DNA from: Methylotuvimicrobium alcaliphilum 20Z
GTDB taxonomy: Bacteria > Pseudomonadota > Gammaproteobacteria > Methylococcales > Methylomonadaceae
Length of the DNA: 64,000 nt
Reading direction: 5' to 3'
Assembly (NCBI RefSeq): GCF_000968535.2
Contig: NC_016108.1
Location: 62,001 to 126,000 of the forward strand
Below, piece by piece: positions 54,560-63,571 of this stretch. The notes below the pieces were generated by a model. That model saw only the letters and a list, made by a program, of their open reading frames with translations, did no database searches and was not told the origin of the DNA. The translations under genes were made by a program, and so were the position numbers. The first letter of the stretch is position 1, and every line of letters starts with the position of its first letter.

Positions 54560-54578
54560 ATTTTAGCGGCTAAAATTT
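54558..54578. promoter_or_regulatory. TrbA/KorA-like operator before the coiled-coil gene
   Basis: A 21-bp perfect palindrome centred on TTTTAGCGGCTAAAA (54561-54575), extended by AAA and TTT. It lies between kfrB and the coiled-coil gene and carries the same core as the site before traI. Confidence 0.65.
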
Positions 54579-54924
54579 ACCGGGAGCGCCCTCGACTCAG
54601 TTTAGCGGTCTCTGACGATATGACTGCTTTACCATAATCGTTGTAACTAATGCTTTTTACACTCCCGTGAGAAGGGACTATATCGAAATCTTGCCGAGCA
54701 TGCATGACAAATTTTTTACCTATTTGCTGATACACACTATTTTTGTCCGCATAAACGATGACGCCGTCATACCGCTGCGACTTATCCACCGGCTCCGCCG
54801 TGTAAATATTGTATATCCCAGGCTTCAGAGTGCCTGCTTTGTCTACCTTCTGACTCGTCCATGCCCCATCACTTTCGCCTTGCAGTATCCGTTGGCCATT
54901 CATTACTAAAAGACGCTGTTTCAT
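54577..54924 (-). CDS. KfrB-like plasmid maintenance protein
   Basis: The 115-residue protein matches the C-terminal domain of KfrB proteins of IncP-type plasmids: RLLVMNGQRILQGESDGAW, KVDKAGTLKPGIYNIYTA, YDGVIVYADKNSVYQQIGKK, and FDIVPSHGSVKSISYND. KfrB works with KfrA/KfrC in plasmid stability in some IncP members; function here is inferred. The start lies inside the outer arm of the inverted repeat 54922-55016. Confidence 0.75.
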   Translation of the reverse strand: MKQRLLVMNGQRILQGESDGAWTSQKVDKAGTLKPGIYNIYTAEPVDKSQRYDGVIVYADKNSVYQQIGKKFVMHARQDFDIVPSHGSVKSISYNDYGKAVISSETAKLSRGRSR

Positions 54925-55016
54925 GCCTATCCTGTTTCAGATAACTAATTGATTCATCCGGCACAACAAAAAGCCAATATTTAGATACTGGCTTTTTGTT
55001 GTGCCGGATAGGCATG
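54922..55016. repeat. Nested inverted repeats with strong 19-bp hairpin
   Basis: Inner arms 54958-54976 (CCGGCACAACAAAAAGCCA) and 54989-55007 are a perfect 19-bp inverted repeat with a 12-nt loop. Outer arms CATGCCTATC (54922-54931) and GATAGGCATG (55007-55016) are also perfect. The hairpin could terminate transcription in both directions or mark a recombination site at the edge of the transfer region. Confidence 0.6.
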
Positions 55017-55706
55017 CAATTGTAGATGAAGAGCAATAACTACACCAATAGCCAGCTTAAACTATTTGGATGACCGTAAGAATTCGAGAATAGGTATTAG
55101 TGGATAAACTCATGTGACGCGTGTTTTATAGAGTCATCTATTCATGATTCGCCAGATCAAGCCCTACTTCACTGTCCCGTAATTCGTAAATACAGAATCG
55201 ACTGGGGTGCTGTTGACACGGACTCAACGCCCGCAAAATGTATGGCGTCAATGCCATGCCATCATTCTGCATTTCCGAGTATTTTTACGACAGATCGCAA
55301 TCGGCCAAAAGCCGCCGGTCGGGGTCGTTATCCAATTTCAATAGTTAAGGCAACCTGTGACCCATTTGACTGTCCGGTATTCGGCGAGCAAATTGATAAT
55401 ATCACTGCGTCACTACGGTCAAATGTGATCCACCTCGGTATATGAATCAGTGATAGCAAGTGAGTCGATACCAGCCTGTCATTTTATCTATATAGTGCCT
55501 GAACGATAATCTTTTATCATATAAAAAACAATAAGTTATGATATAATTGCTCGTTGAAGATTCGCCAAATCCATTATGGCTTGATATCTGCTTAATATTA
55601 GTAACTTGCTGATAATTAATAGAATTATTTTTCAAGAAATAAGATTAGCGTAATCTGGCCCTGAATCAGCGCGTCAAACTGTCAAAACTTCGTTAAAAAA
55701 AGCCCT
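55017..55706. other. Gene-free stretch with dispersed repeats
   Basis: 55072-55130 resembles 14450-14510 and 55272-55320 resembles, inverted, the end of the repeat at 17369-17493. The remainder is AT-rich and holds no convincing gene; short ORFs here were rejected. Confidence 0.55.
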
Positions 55707-57203
55707 ATGAGAAACGTATTTCCGTCCCAAATGAGCATCGGCCAAATCGGTATTGCCGACATCCAAATCGATGTCTCTTCCCGCGATGATATTCCGGTCA
55801 TCTTGCTGGGTCTTCAGCACATTTACACGACCCTGCCATTAAGAGCGGCAGTGTTTAAAATCCTGGAGGAAGTCGTGCCGACCAAAGTGGACAACGAGGT
55901 AGCGAAGGTCGTCTCTATCACTAAAGGGCGTCCGGGTATGGATCAATGGTCGATTTTGGTATTAGGCGCCTTACGTTTAGGCTTGAACGCGGACTACGAT
56001 CGTATTCTGGAGCTGGCCAATCAGCATAGAACCCTGCGTGAAATGTTGGGTCATGGCTGTTTCGATGCTGACCAACGTTATTGCTTGCAAACCTTGAAAG
56101 ACAATCTTTAACTGTTAACACCCAAGGTCATGGCGCGTATCAATGTCGAAGTCATTCGAGCCGGTTATCGCTTACTGGATCTTGATGTTCATGCCATGAT
56201 TCGCGGACGTTGCGATTCGTTTGTCTTAAAGACGGATGTGCATTTTCCCACCGATACCAACTTGTTGTATGACGCCATCCGCATGTTGATCCAGGTCTGT
56301 TCTAAATGGCATGCGCAGCATGTCTTGCCCGGCTGGCGGAATCATGAAAGTAACCGGCGTCAATTCAAACGCCAGTATCGCAAGCTGCAGAAGCTCAAGC
56401 ATTCGACCTCTAAAAATGAAGACAAAAAAGCCGCTAAAGAACGGGAGATCCAGCAAGCCTACCAGGACTACATTGATCTGGCCGGGGTCTATCTTGACCG
56501 CGCTCAAACCAGTATCGAGGTTTTGAAAAACGACTATAAAATCCCCGAAATACATCTCGCTGACCTACACACCTTTAGTCAGCATGCCGAGCGCCAAATT
56601 GATCAGATTAGACGCCGCGCTATTTTAGACGAAACCATTCCTCATGCCGAAAAAGTCTTTTCCTTGTTTCAACCGCATACCGAATGGATCAGTAAAGGCA
56701 AAGCCGGTGTTCCGGTTGAATTGGGCCTGCGGGTCTGCATCATGGAAGACACTCAGGGCTTTATCTTGCACAGCCAAGTGATGCAAAAAACCACCGATGA
56801 CAAAGTCGCCGTGGCCATGGTTAAAGCGACTAAAGCGCAATTTCCGAGTTTTAATGCCTGCAGTTTTGACCAGGGCTTCCATAGCCCGGACAATCAAAAA
56901 GAACTGAAAAGCCATCTTGAGCACGTTGTTTTACCCAAAAAAGGCAAGTTATCCAAAGCCGATCAGGAACGCGAGTACGCACCGGAATTTAAGCACGCTA
57001 AACGGCAACATTCCGCCGTTGAATCGGCCATTAATGCCTTGGAAGTCCATGGCCTGGATAAATGCCCTGATCACGGTATTGACGCTTTCGAACGTTATGT
57101 GGCGTTAGCCGTGCTATCACGGAATATTCAAAAACTGGGCACTATTAAACGCGACGCGGAACGGCAACGACTGCTACTTGAAAAACAAAAGCTAGCCGCC
57201 TGA
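55707..57203 (+). pseudogene. ISNCY-type transposase gene with internal stop
   Basis: Codons 1-134 end at TAA 56109-56111, then the same frame continues for 363 codons to 57203. Reading through gives TLKDN-L-[stop]-LLTPKVMARIN, where ISNCY-type transposases have an unbroken chain; CAA to TAA is the simplest cause. The continuing part has RCDSFVLKTDVHFPTDTNLL, NACSFDQGFHS and the late HSAVESAINALEVHGLD segment with acidic residues of a DDE-type transposase. The full length (about 497 codons) fits the family. Terminal inverted repeats could not be defined. The copy is most likely inactive. Confidence 0.75.
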
Positions 57204-57546
57204 CACTGTTTTTTGCAAGCCTGGAAAGTTATCCACAGTATAGGTGCGCCGATAATTTGAGGTTATTGAGAATAGTTCTTATTAAGTGACCGGCATTCCG
57301 AAAATAAATGGTTTTTGATGTGCCTGGTAAATTTGTTGAAAAATAAATCGCCCACTTTGATGCGGAAATTTTGAAAAAACGGCTTTTCCGTTCAGACACT
57401 AAGTACCCTACCGAACAGAAACTCTTGTAATAAATGAAGACAATCTATACCCGCCCTTAAATCCCAACTTTCCCATGCTCCTAAGGGCTGTTTTAACCAA
57501 GATTAGACCAGCTTAGCCAGAACGATAACACTAATCCTAAATAAGG
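57204..57546. other. Gene-free stretch between two insertion sequences
   Basis: No gene was seen. It presumably includes the right end of the ISNCY-type element and ends with the TAAGG target duplication of the IS21-type element (57542-57546). Confidence 0.5.
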
Positions 57547-57849
57547 TGTAAAAGCCAGCCCAAACCCGCAGTTATTTGCCGAATATTAAAATCCCCCCCA
57601 CGTTATCCCCCAGCCTCAAATAGCATGCTGAAAAATCGTGATGGCTGTTTTTTCACGAACACCACTCATCAATAATCAAGCAAAACATCACGGTCAGCGG
57701 TATAAAGAACGGTGTCGTTGAGAGAAGGTATGACGCCACAAAGATTTGACGGTCAACGCAGACGCCATACCCCCAAAACCGTGCCGAAGCACGATCCTCA
57801 GTGTGACATATCTGAGGAATAAATCCAGCCCTCATCGGCCTTTTTGTCG

Positions 57850-58287
57850 ATGTGTCGCACCGCCCGCCTTTATCATTGTCACCGTTGTCATGCACAGGTC
57901 ATCATCTGCTCAAGTTGTGATCGTGGTCAGCGTTATTGCACTCGCGAATGCGCCGCGTCCGCCCGTTTAGAGTCCCGCAGGCGCGCCGGGAAAAAATATC
58001 AGTCCACACGCTCAGGACGCTTCCATAATGCCGACCGTCAACAACGGTTTCGAGAACGACAGAAACAAAAAGTAACGCATCAGGGTTCCTTACCGGTGAC
58101 CGCTCATGATGTACTGAAACGTAAGCGCACCGGACTCGAAAAAGCCGAAACCATCGAATTCATGGCCGGTGATTTGCGTTGTCACCATTGCGGTGCTCGG
58201 TGTGCGCCTTGGTTACGCCGGGATTTTGTCCATGCCGGCCGGATTTTACCTGTATTCCGGAACCGCTTCGCGGGCGAGGGGGGATAA
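57850..58287 (+). CDS. IS21 accessory zinc-finger protein
   Basis: From ATG 57850 the product reads MCRTARLYHCHRCHAQVIIC, SSCDRGQRYCTRECAASARL, then a basic stretch (GKKYQSTRSGRFHNADRQQR) ending in KVTHQGS. The C-x-x-C/C-x-x-C pattern predicts a small zinc finger of the type found as an extra gene upstream of istA in a subgroup of IS21 elements. A second Cys pair, RCHHCGARC, lies near the C-terminus. Its stop overlaps the istA start (TAATG). Role unknown, perhaps in target choice or regulation. Confidence 0.7.
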   Translation: MCRTARLYHCHRCHAQVIICSSCDRGQRYCTRECAASARLESRRRAGKKYQSTRSGRFHNADRQQRFRERQKQKVTHQGSLPVTAHDVLKRKRTGLEKAETIEFMAGDLRCHHCGARCAPWLRRDFVHAGRILPVFRNRFAGEGG

Positions 58288-59870
58288 TGACCATCAATAA
58301 AGACATTGAAGCGAAAATACTGCGTTATCATTTTGTGGAGCAGTGGCGAGTCGGCACGATTGCCTCACAGTTGGGTATCCATCATTCTGTTGTTGACCGT
58401 GTGTTATCGCAAGCAGGCCTGCCGAAGGTTGAACGCTCGCCGCGGGCATCGATCATCGATCCGTATTTACCGTTTATCCGGGAGATATTGGCGCAGTTTC
58501 CGACCCTGACTGCCGCCAGGTTGTATGAGATGGCGAAACAACGGGGTTATCCCGGCGGCCCCAGCCAGTTCCGCCAGCGCATCAGTCAACTGCGCCCGCG
58601 CCGACAGCCGGAAGCCTATTTGCGCTTAAAAACCTTACCCGGTGAACAGGCCCAAGTCGATTGGGGACACTTTGGTTCGATTCACATAGACAAAGCCAAA
58701 CGGCCGTTAATGGCGTTTGTGATGGTGTTAAGTTGGTCACGGCAAATCTATTTGCAGTTTTACCTCAATCAACAAATGGAAAACTTTCTACGCGGTCATG
58801 TGGCGGCGTTCGAGGCCTGGAATGGTTTACCCAAGGTGCTACTCTATGACAATCTCAAGTCGGCCGTGCTGGAACGCCGAGGCGACGCCATCCGTTTTCA
58901 TCCCACGTTGCTGGCCTTATCCGCGCATTATCGCTTTGAGCCACGCCCGGTCGCCGTCGCGCGCGGCAATGAAAAAGGCCGTGTGGAGCGGGCGATTCGC
59001 ACTATCCGGGATAATTTTTTTGCCGCGCGGCATTTTCAAACACTCGAAGAACTGAATCAACAGGCCGATCAATGGTGTCAAGGCGTTAGCGGCGAGCGGC
59101 GCTGCCCGGAAAATACCGAACTGACGGTGCAGGAGGCTTTTCATCAGGAACAGCCGAGTTTGCTCAGTCTGCCGGATAACCCGTTTGATACCCGTGAAAG
59201 GACACGGGTCATGGCCCGAAAGACGCCTTATATCCGCTTTGATTTGAATGACTACTCGATTCCGCATCAGCACGTACAAAAACCGCTGACGGTGATCGCC
59301 CATCTTAAGCAGCTCTGCATCCTAGATGGCGAACACATGATTGCCCAACACCGGCGCAGTTTTGATAAGGCTAAGCAAATCGAAGATGAAAACCATATCA
59401 ATGCCTTATGGCTGCAAAAAACCAACGCCAAGCAGCACCGCGGGCAAGACCGCTTAAGCGCCGCTTCCGCGCATATGCCCCTTTTCCTGCAACAAGCCAT
59501 CCAACGGGGCCATGTGTTAACCACCACCCTCCGCTTACTGAATCAGCTATTGGATGATTATGGCCGGGACGAATTGCACAGCGCGCTCGACGAAGCGCTC
59601 AAACAGCAATCGCCCTACCCGCAAGCGGTGCAACACATCCTGGAACGCCGGCGTGATGAAAAACAGCGACCGCCGCCCCTGGCCGTCGCGGTACCCGATA
59701 AAGTCAAACCGTACCACATCAAAGCGGTCAACCTGGCTGAGTATGACCAACTCAATCCCAGTCATGAGGACGGCCCGGTCAATGACAGCGAAACAGAGCA
59801 GGACAAGGAGAAAAAGCAAGAGCCAGAGAACGCTATAACAACGATAACCAAGGAGGGAAACCATGATTGA
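58287..59870 (+). CDS. istA: IS21 transposase IstA
   Basis: Start ATG 58287 follows GGGGG and overlaps the preceding stop. The 527-residue product has an N-terminal helix-turn-helix (VGTIASQLGIHHSVVDRVLS) and a DDE integrase core: EQAQVDWGHFG, KVLLYDNLKSAV and GNEKGRVERAIRTIRDNFF. IstA joins element ends to the target. It overlaps istB by 8 nt. Confidence 0.93.
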   Translation: MTINKDIEAKILRYHFVEQWRVGTIASQLGIHHSVVDRVLSQAGLPKVERSPRASIIDPYLPFIREILAQFPTLTAARLYEMAKQRGYPGGPSQFRQRISQLRPRRQPEAYLRLKTLPGEQAQVDWGHFGSIHIDKAKRPLMAFVMVLSWSRQIYLQFYLNQQMENFLRGHVAAFEAWNGLPKVLLYDNLKSAVLERRGDAIRFHPTLLALSAHYRFEPRPVAVARGNEKGRVERAIRTIRDNFFAARHFQTLEELNQQADQWCQGVSGERRCPENTELTVQEAFHQEQPSLLSLPDNPFDTRERTRVMARKTPYIRFDLNDYSIPHQHVQKPLTVIAHLKQLCILDGEHMIAQHRRSFDKAKQIEDENHINALWLQKTNAKQHRGQDRLSAASAHMPLFLQQAIQRGHVLTTTLRLLNQLLDDYGRDELHSALDEALKQQSPYPQAVQHILERRRDEKQRPPPLAVAVPDKVKPYHIKAVNLAEYDQLNPSHEDGPVNDSETEQDKEKKQEPENAITTITKEGNHD

Positions 59871-60621
59871 TGCCGACCAACTCAAGCAACAAGCGATTGA
59901 GCTCAAGCTTCATGGGATTCAGGCGCATTGGCATGAACTGACGCAAGTACAGTATCCCTGGCTGGAAACCCTATTAAACTGGGAGCGGCAAGAGCGAAAA
60001 CAACGTTCACTGGAGCGCCGTTTAAGCCACGCCAAACTGGGGCGCTTTAAGCCCTTAACCGAATTTGATTGGCAGTGGCCGGACAAAATAGATCAAAAAG
60101 CGATCCATGCGTTAATGCACTTGGATTTTTTAACCGGGGCCAATAATATCATCCTACTGGGCGGTAACGGCGTGGGCAAATCAACCCTGGCGCAAAACCT
60201 GGGTTATCAAGCGGTGATGCACGGCCATACGGTCTTGTTCACAACAGCCGCCAACATGCTCAATGACCTGGCCGCCCTGGACAGTGACAACGCCCTGCGG
60301 CGAAGAATCAAGCACTACGCCAAACCGGCTTTGTTAATCATCGATGAAGTCGGCTATCTCTCCTACAGCAACCGCCACGCGGATCTCCTGTTTGAAATCG
60401 TCAATCAACGCTATGAACAACGTTCCACGCTGGTCACCACCAATCGCCCGTTCGCCGAATGGAACGACGTCTTTCCCAATGCCGCTTGTGTCGTCTCCCT
60501 GGTTGACCGGCTGGTTCATCATAGTGAGATCATCGCGATCGAGGGAAAATCTTACCGCATGAAAGAGGCCAAAGAACAAGCGACGGAACGACGCAGCAGA
60601 CAACAAGGGGGCGCCAAATGA
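59863..60621 (+). CDS. istB: IS21 helper ATPase IstB
   Basis: The 252-residue AAA+ protein has Walker A LLGGNGVGKSTLAQNLGYQA, Walker B ALLIIDEVGYL and sensor TLVTTNRPFAEW. IstB, related to DnaC, forms oligomers on target DNA and activates IstA. It overlaps istA upstream and the small accessory ORF downstream. Confidence 0.94.
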   Translation: MIDADQLKQQAIELKLHGIQAHWHELTQVQYPWLETLLNWERQERKQRSLERRLSHAKLGRFKPLTEFDWQWPDKIDQKAIHALMHLDFLTGANNIILLGGNGVGKSTLAQNLGYQAVMHGHTVLFTTAANMLNDLAALDSDNALRRRIKHYAKPALLIIDEVGYLSYSNRHADLLFEIVNQRYEQRSTLVTTNRPFAEWNDVFPNAACVVSLVDRLVHHSEIIAIEGKSYRMKEAKEQATERRSRQQGGAK

Positions 60622-60809
60622 AAATACTGAAAATCACCACCCATTGGACACCGGAAGAGGCCGATTGCGTCTATCAGTTGCTCGATGATTTGAAAGAAGC
60701 CATTTGGCAACGTTATGGTGAGGATATCCTGGACATGTACAAAACAATACAGGATGAACAACAGGCGGAACATGAGGAGTGCGATTTCAATGATGAGATC
60801 CCGTTTTAG
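60618..60809 (+). CDS. IS21 accessory small protein (63 aa)
   Basis: ATG 60618 overlaps the istB stop (ATGA). The product begins MKILKITTHWTPEEADCVYQ and is acidic at its end (AEHEECDFNDEIPF). The TPEEADCVYQLLDDLKEAIW stretch is a helix-turn-helix-like pair of helices. The coupling makes it a genuine part of the element; function unknown. Confidence 0.65.
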   Translation: MKILKITTHWTPEEADCVYQLLDDLKEAIWQRYGEDILDMYKTIQDEQQAEHEECDFNDEIPF

Positions 60810-61047
60810 CGGGTCGTTGTTTAATGCTTTTAAAAATGTGCCGTCCGCCGTATTTTTTGTTTTTATCCTGCGGCAAATAGTTGCGGGTTTATGTCGGCGT
60901 TAACATAAGGACCGCTGCATCAATCAGGTACTTACGCCAAGCTGCTTATTTACCTCTTCTGCTGTCGACTAAATGGCAAGATTGCCACCCAGTGGTTAGT
61001 GGTAGTCCGTATTGCTGACACTCAAGAAGCGCTATAGGAATAAAATC

Positions 61048-63453
61048 ATGAATCAAGCTCGCAAACCAATCAGGCTGACCGCAAAGTTACTGAAAAACAT
61101 TGATGCCTACTGGCGTGCCGCCAATTACCTGTCTGTCGGTCAGATTTATCTTTACGATAATCCATTACTTAAACGGCCACTCAAGATTACGGATATTAAA
61201 CGCATGCTGCTCGGACATTGGGGGACGACGCCGGGGCAGAATTTTATTTACGTGCATTTAAACCGGATCATTAAGCAACACGATCTGAATATGATTTATG
61301 TATCCGGCCCAGGCCACGGCGGTCCGGCTTTAGTCGGCAACACCTATCTGGAAGGCACATACAGCGAAATCTATCCAGATATTAGTCAAGATGAGGCGGG
61401 GCTGCAAAAGTTGTTTAGGCAGTTTTCCTTTCCAGGCGGCATTCCCAGCCACGTTTCCCCGGAATGTCCAGGCTCGATTCATGAAGGCGGCGAATTGGGC
61501 TATTCGCTCAGCCATTCCTTCGGAGCCGTATTCGACAATCCGGACCTTATTGTGGCTTGCGTGGTCGGCGATGGTGAAGCAGAGACCGGGCCCCTGGCGA
61601 CATCCTGGCATTCCAACAAGTTTCTTAACCCGCTATCCGATGGCGCGGTGCTGCCGATATTGCACCTCAACGGCTACAAAATTGCTAACCCAACCGTATT
61701 CGCCCGTATTGAGCCTGAAGAATTAGATCAGTTTCTGCGCGGTTGCGGCTGGACACCTTATTATGTCGAAGGCGATGAGCCGTCACTGATGCATGCAGCG
61801 ATGGCCGAAACCCTAGATTCTGTAATGTCACAGATACGCAGTATTCAGCACAATGCCCGCAGTAATGCTGATTTGACCCGGCCGCGCTGGCCAATGATTG
61901 TGTTGAAATCGCCCAAAGGCTGGACCGGCCCGAAATGGGTCGATGGCCAACAAATCGAAGGTAGTTTCCGCTCGCATCAGGTGCCGCTGTCTGACCCGGC
62001 CAGTCAACCGGAACATCTGCAGATGCTGGAAGACTGGCTTAAAAGTTACCGTCCAGAAGAACTATTTGACGAAGCGGGCCGCCTAGTTCCAGAGCTGGCC
62101 GAATTAGCGCCCAAGGGGGAGCGCCGCATGAGCGCTAACCCTCATGCCAACGGCGGACAGTTGTTACGCGACTTGATCATGCCGGACTTTCGAAACTACG
62201 CGGTTACTGTGCCGACACCGGGCGCCGTTAAGGCTGCTGATACGCACGAACTGGGCGTCTTCTTGCGTGATGTGGTCAAGCTCAATCAGCCGCAACGCAA
62301 TTTCCGTATCTTTGGCCCTGATGAAACCCTATCCAACCGCTTGAACGCTGTGTTTGAGGTAACCCGTCGGCAGTGGGATGCACGAACCCAAGACAGCGAT
62401 GAATTTTTGGCTGAAGACGGACGGGTCATGGAAATGTTAAGCGAGCATCAGTGCGAAGGTTGGCTGGAAGGCTATTTGCTGACCGGGCGGCATGGGTTGT
62501 TCAACTCTTATGAAGCCTTCATCCACATCATTGATTCCATGTTTAACCAGCATGCCAAATGGTTAAAAATCACCGCACAACTACCCTGGCGTCAGCCGAT
62601 TGCTTCGTTGAATTACTTACTGGCTTCCCACGTCTGGAATCAAATCCACAATGGTTTTACCCATCAAGACCCCGGTTTCATCGACCTCGTAGTGAATAAA
62701 AAAGCCGCAGTGGTGCGGGTGTATCTGCCGCCGGATGCCAATTGTCTGTTGTCGGTATGGGATCACTGTCTACGCAGCCGGCATTACGTAAATGTGGTGA
62801 TCGCCGGCAAGTATCAGGCACCGCAGTGGCTGAGCATGGATGCGGCGGTCAAGCATTGCAGTGAAGGCATTGGTATCTGGCATTGGGCCAGCAATGATCA
62901 TGGAAATGCCCCTCACGTGGTCATGGCCTGTTGCGGTGATGTGCCTACATTAGAGACACTGGCGGCAGTCTCCATCCTGAATGAGCACTTGCCCGAATTG
63001 AAAGTCCGGGTGGTTAACGTCGTAGACTTGATGAAGCTGCAACCCCAAAGCGAGCACCCGCACGGTTTGAGCGATAGCCATTTCGATGCACTGTTCACCG
63101 AGGACAAACCGGTGATTTTTGCATTCCACGGCTATCCCTGGTTGATCCATAGGCTCACTTACCGCCGAAACAACCATGAAAACATCCACGTTCGCGGCTA
63201 CAAGGAAGAAGGTACCATCACCACGCCGTTTGATATGACCGTACTCAACGATTTGGATCGCTTTCATCTGGTAATGGACACTATAGACAGACTGCCGCAG
63301 ACCGGAGAAAAAGGCATTCACCTAAAGCAACAACTCCAATCCAAGTTAATTGCGCACAGGCAGTACATCAATCAATACGGTGAAGACATGCCGGAGATTC
63401 TGAACTGGCAGTGGGGCCGCAGTCATGTGATCAAGCCAAGGCTAGCCGGTTAG
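61048..63453 (+). CDS. xfp: Phosphoketolase (Xfp)
   Basis: The product (801 residues from ATG 61048 behind AGGAA; an upstream ATG at 61012 is less likely) is a thiamine diphosphate enzyme that splits xylulose 5-phosphate and/or fructose 6-phosphate with phosphate to acetyl phosphate plus a sugar phosphate. Motifs: [59 protein letters not shown], and [12 protein letters not shown]. In methanotrophs it opens a route from RuMP/pentose-phosphate sugars to acetyl units. An aldolase gene follows on the same strand. The IS21 element ends 142 nt upstream and may have altered its promoter. Confidence 0.95.
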   Translation: MNQARKPIRLTAKLLKNIDAYWRAANYLSVGQIYLYDNPLLKRPLKITDIKRMLLGHWGTTPGQNFIYVHLNRIIKQHDLNMIYVSGPGHGGPALVGNTYLEGTYSEIYPDISQDEAGLQKLFRQFSFPGGIPSHVSPECPGSIHEGGELGYSLSHSFGAVFDNPDLIVACVVGDGEAETGPLATSWHSNKFLNPLSDGAVLPILHLNGYKIANPTVFARIEPEELDQFLRGCGWTPYYVEGDEPSLMHAAMAETLDSVMSQIRSIQHNARSNADLTRPRWPMIVLKSPKGWTGPKWVDGQQIEGSFRSHQVPLSDPASQPEHLQMLEDWLKSYRPEELFDEAGRLVPELAELAPKGERRMSANPHANGGQLLRDLIMPDFRNYAVTVPTPGAVKAADTHELGVFLRDVVKLNQPQRNFRIFGPDETLSNRLNAVFEVTRRQWDARTQDSDEFLAEDGRVMEMLSEHQCEGWLEGYLLTGRHGLFNSYEAFIHIIDSMFNQHAKWLKITAQLPWRQPIASLNYLLASHVWNQIHNGFTHQDPGFIDLVVNKKAAVVRVYLPPDANCLLSVWDHCLRSRHYVNVVIAGKYQAPQWLSMDAAVKHCSEGIGIWHWASNDHGNAPHVVMACCGDVPTLETLAAVSILNEHLPELKVRVVNVVDLMKLQPQSEHPHGLSDSHFDALFTEDKPVIFAFHGYPWLIHRLTYRRNNHENIHVRGYKEEGTITTPFDMTVLNDLDRFHLVMDTIDRLPQTGEKGIHLKQQLQSKLIAHRQYINQYGEDMPEILNWQWGRSHVIKPRLAG

Positions 63454-63487
63454 GGAAGCGCTGATTAAATACTTCGACAGGCTTGGA

Positions 63488-63515
63488 CGAACGGTAAGTG
63501 TTTGATTCCGTTCGT
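63488..63515. repeat. Hairpin between phosphoketolase and aldolase genes
   Basis: ACGAACGG (63487-63494) and CCGTTCGT (63508-63515) form an 8-bp stem with a 13-nt loop. Lacking a T-run, it may be a REP-type element or an RNA-processing structure. Confidence 0.35.
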
Positions 63516-63571
63516 GCCCTCAAGCGCAAAAATGGTGAGCTATAGCGCCGCAACCAGACACAGCAATACAG

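Larger units (their letters stand above)
57547..60905 (+). mobile_element. IS21-family insertion sequence, complete
   Basis: The left end TGTAAAAGCCAGCCCAAACC and the reverse complement of the right end, TGTTAACGCCGACATAAACC, align through CCGCA and TATTTGCCG as terminal inverted repeats that begin TG and end CA. The element is flanked by the direct repeat TAAGG at 57542-57546 and 60906-60910. It is 3359 bp and holds istA, istB and two accessory ORFs, larger than the usual 2.5 kb. All genes appear intact, so it may be active. It lies about 140 bp upstream of the phosphoketolase start. Confidence 0.9.

Noticed and set aside
55447-55635. 62-residue minus-strand frame in AT-rich DNA
   Set aside because: Low complexity and no start signal.
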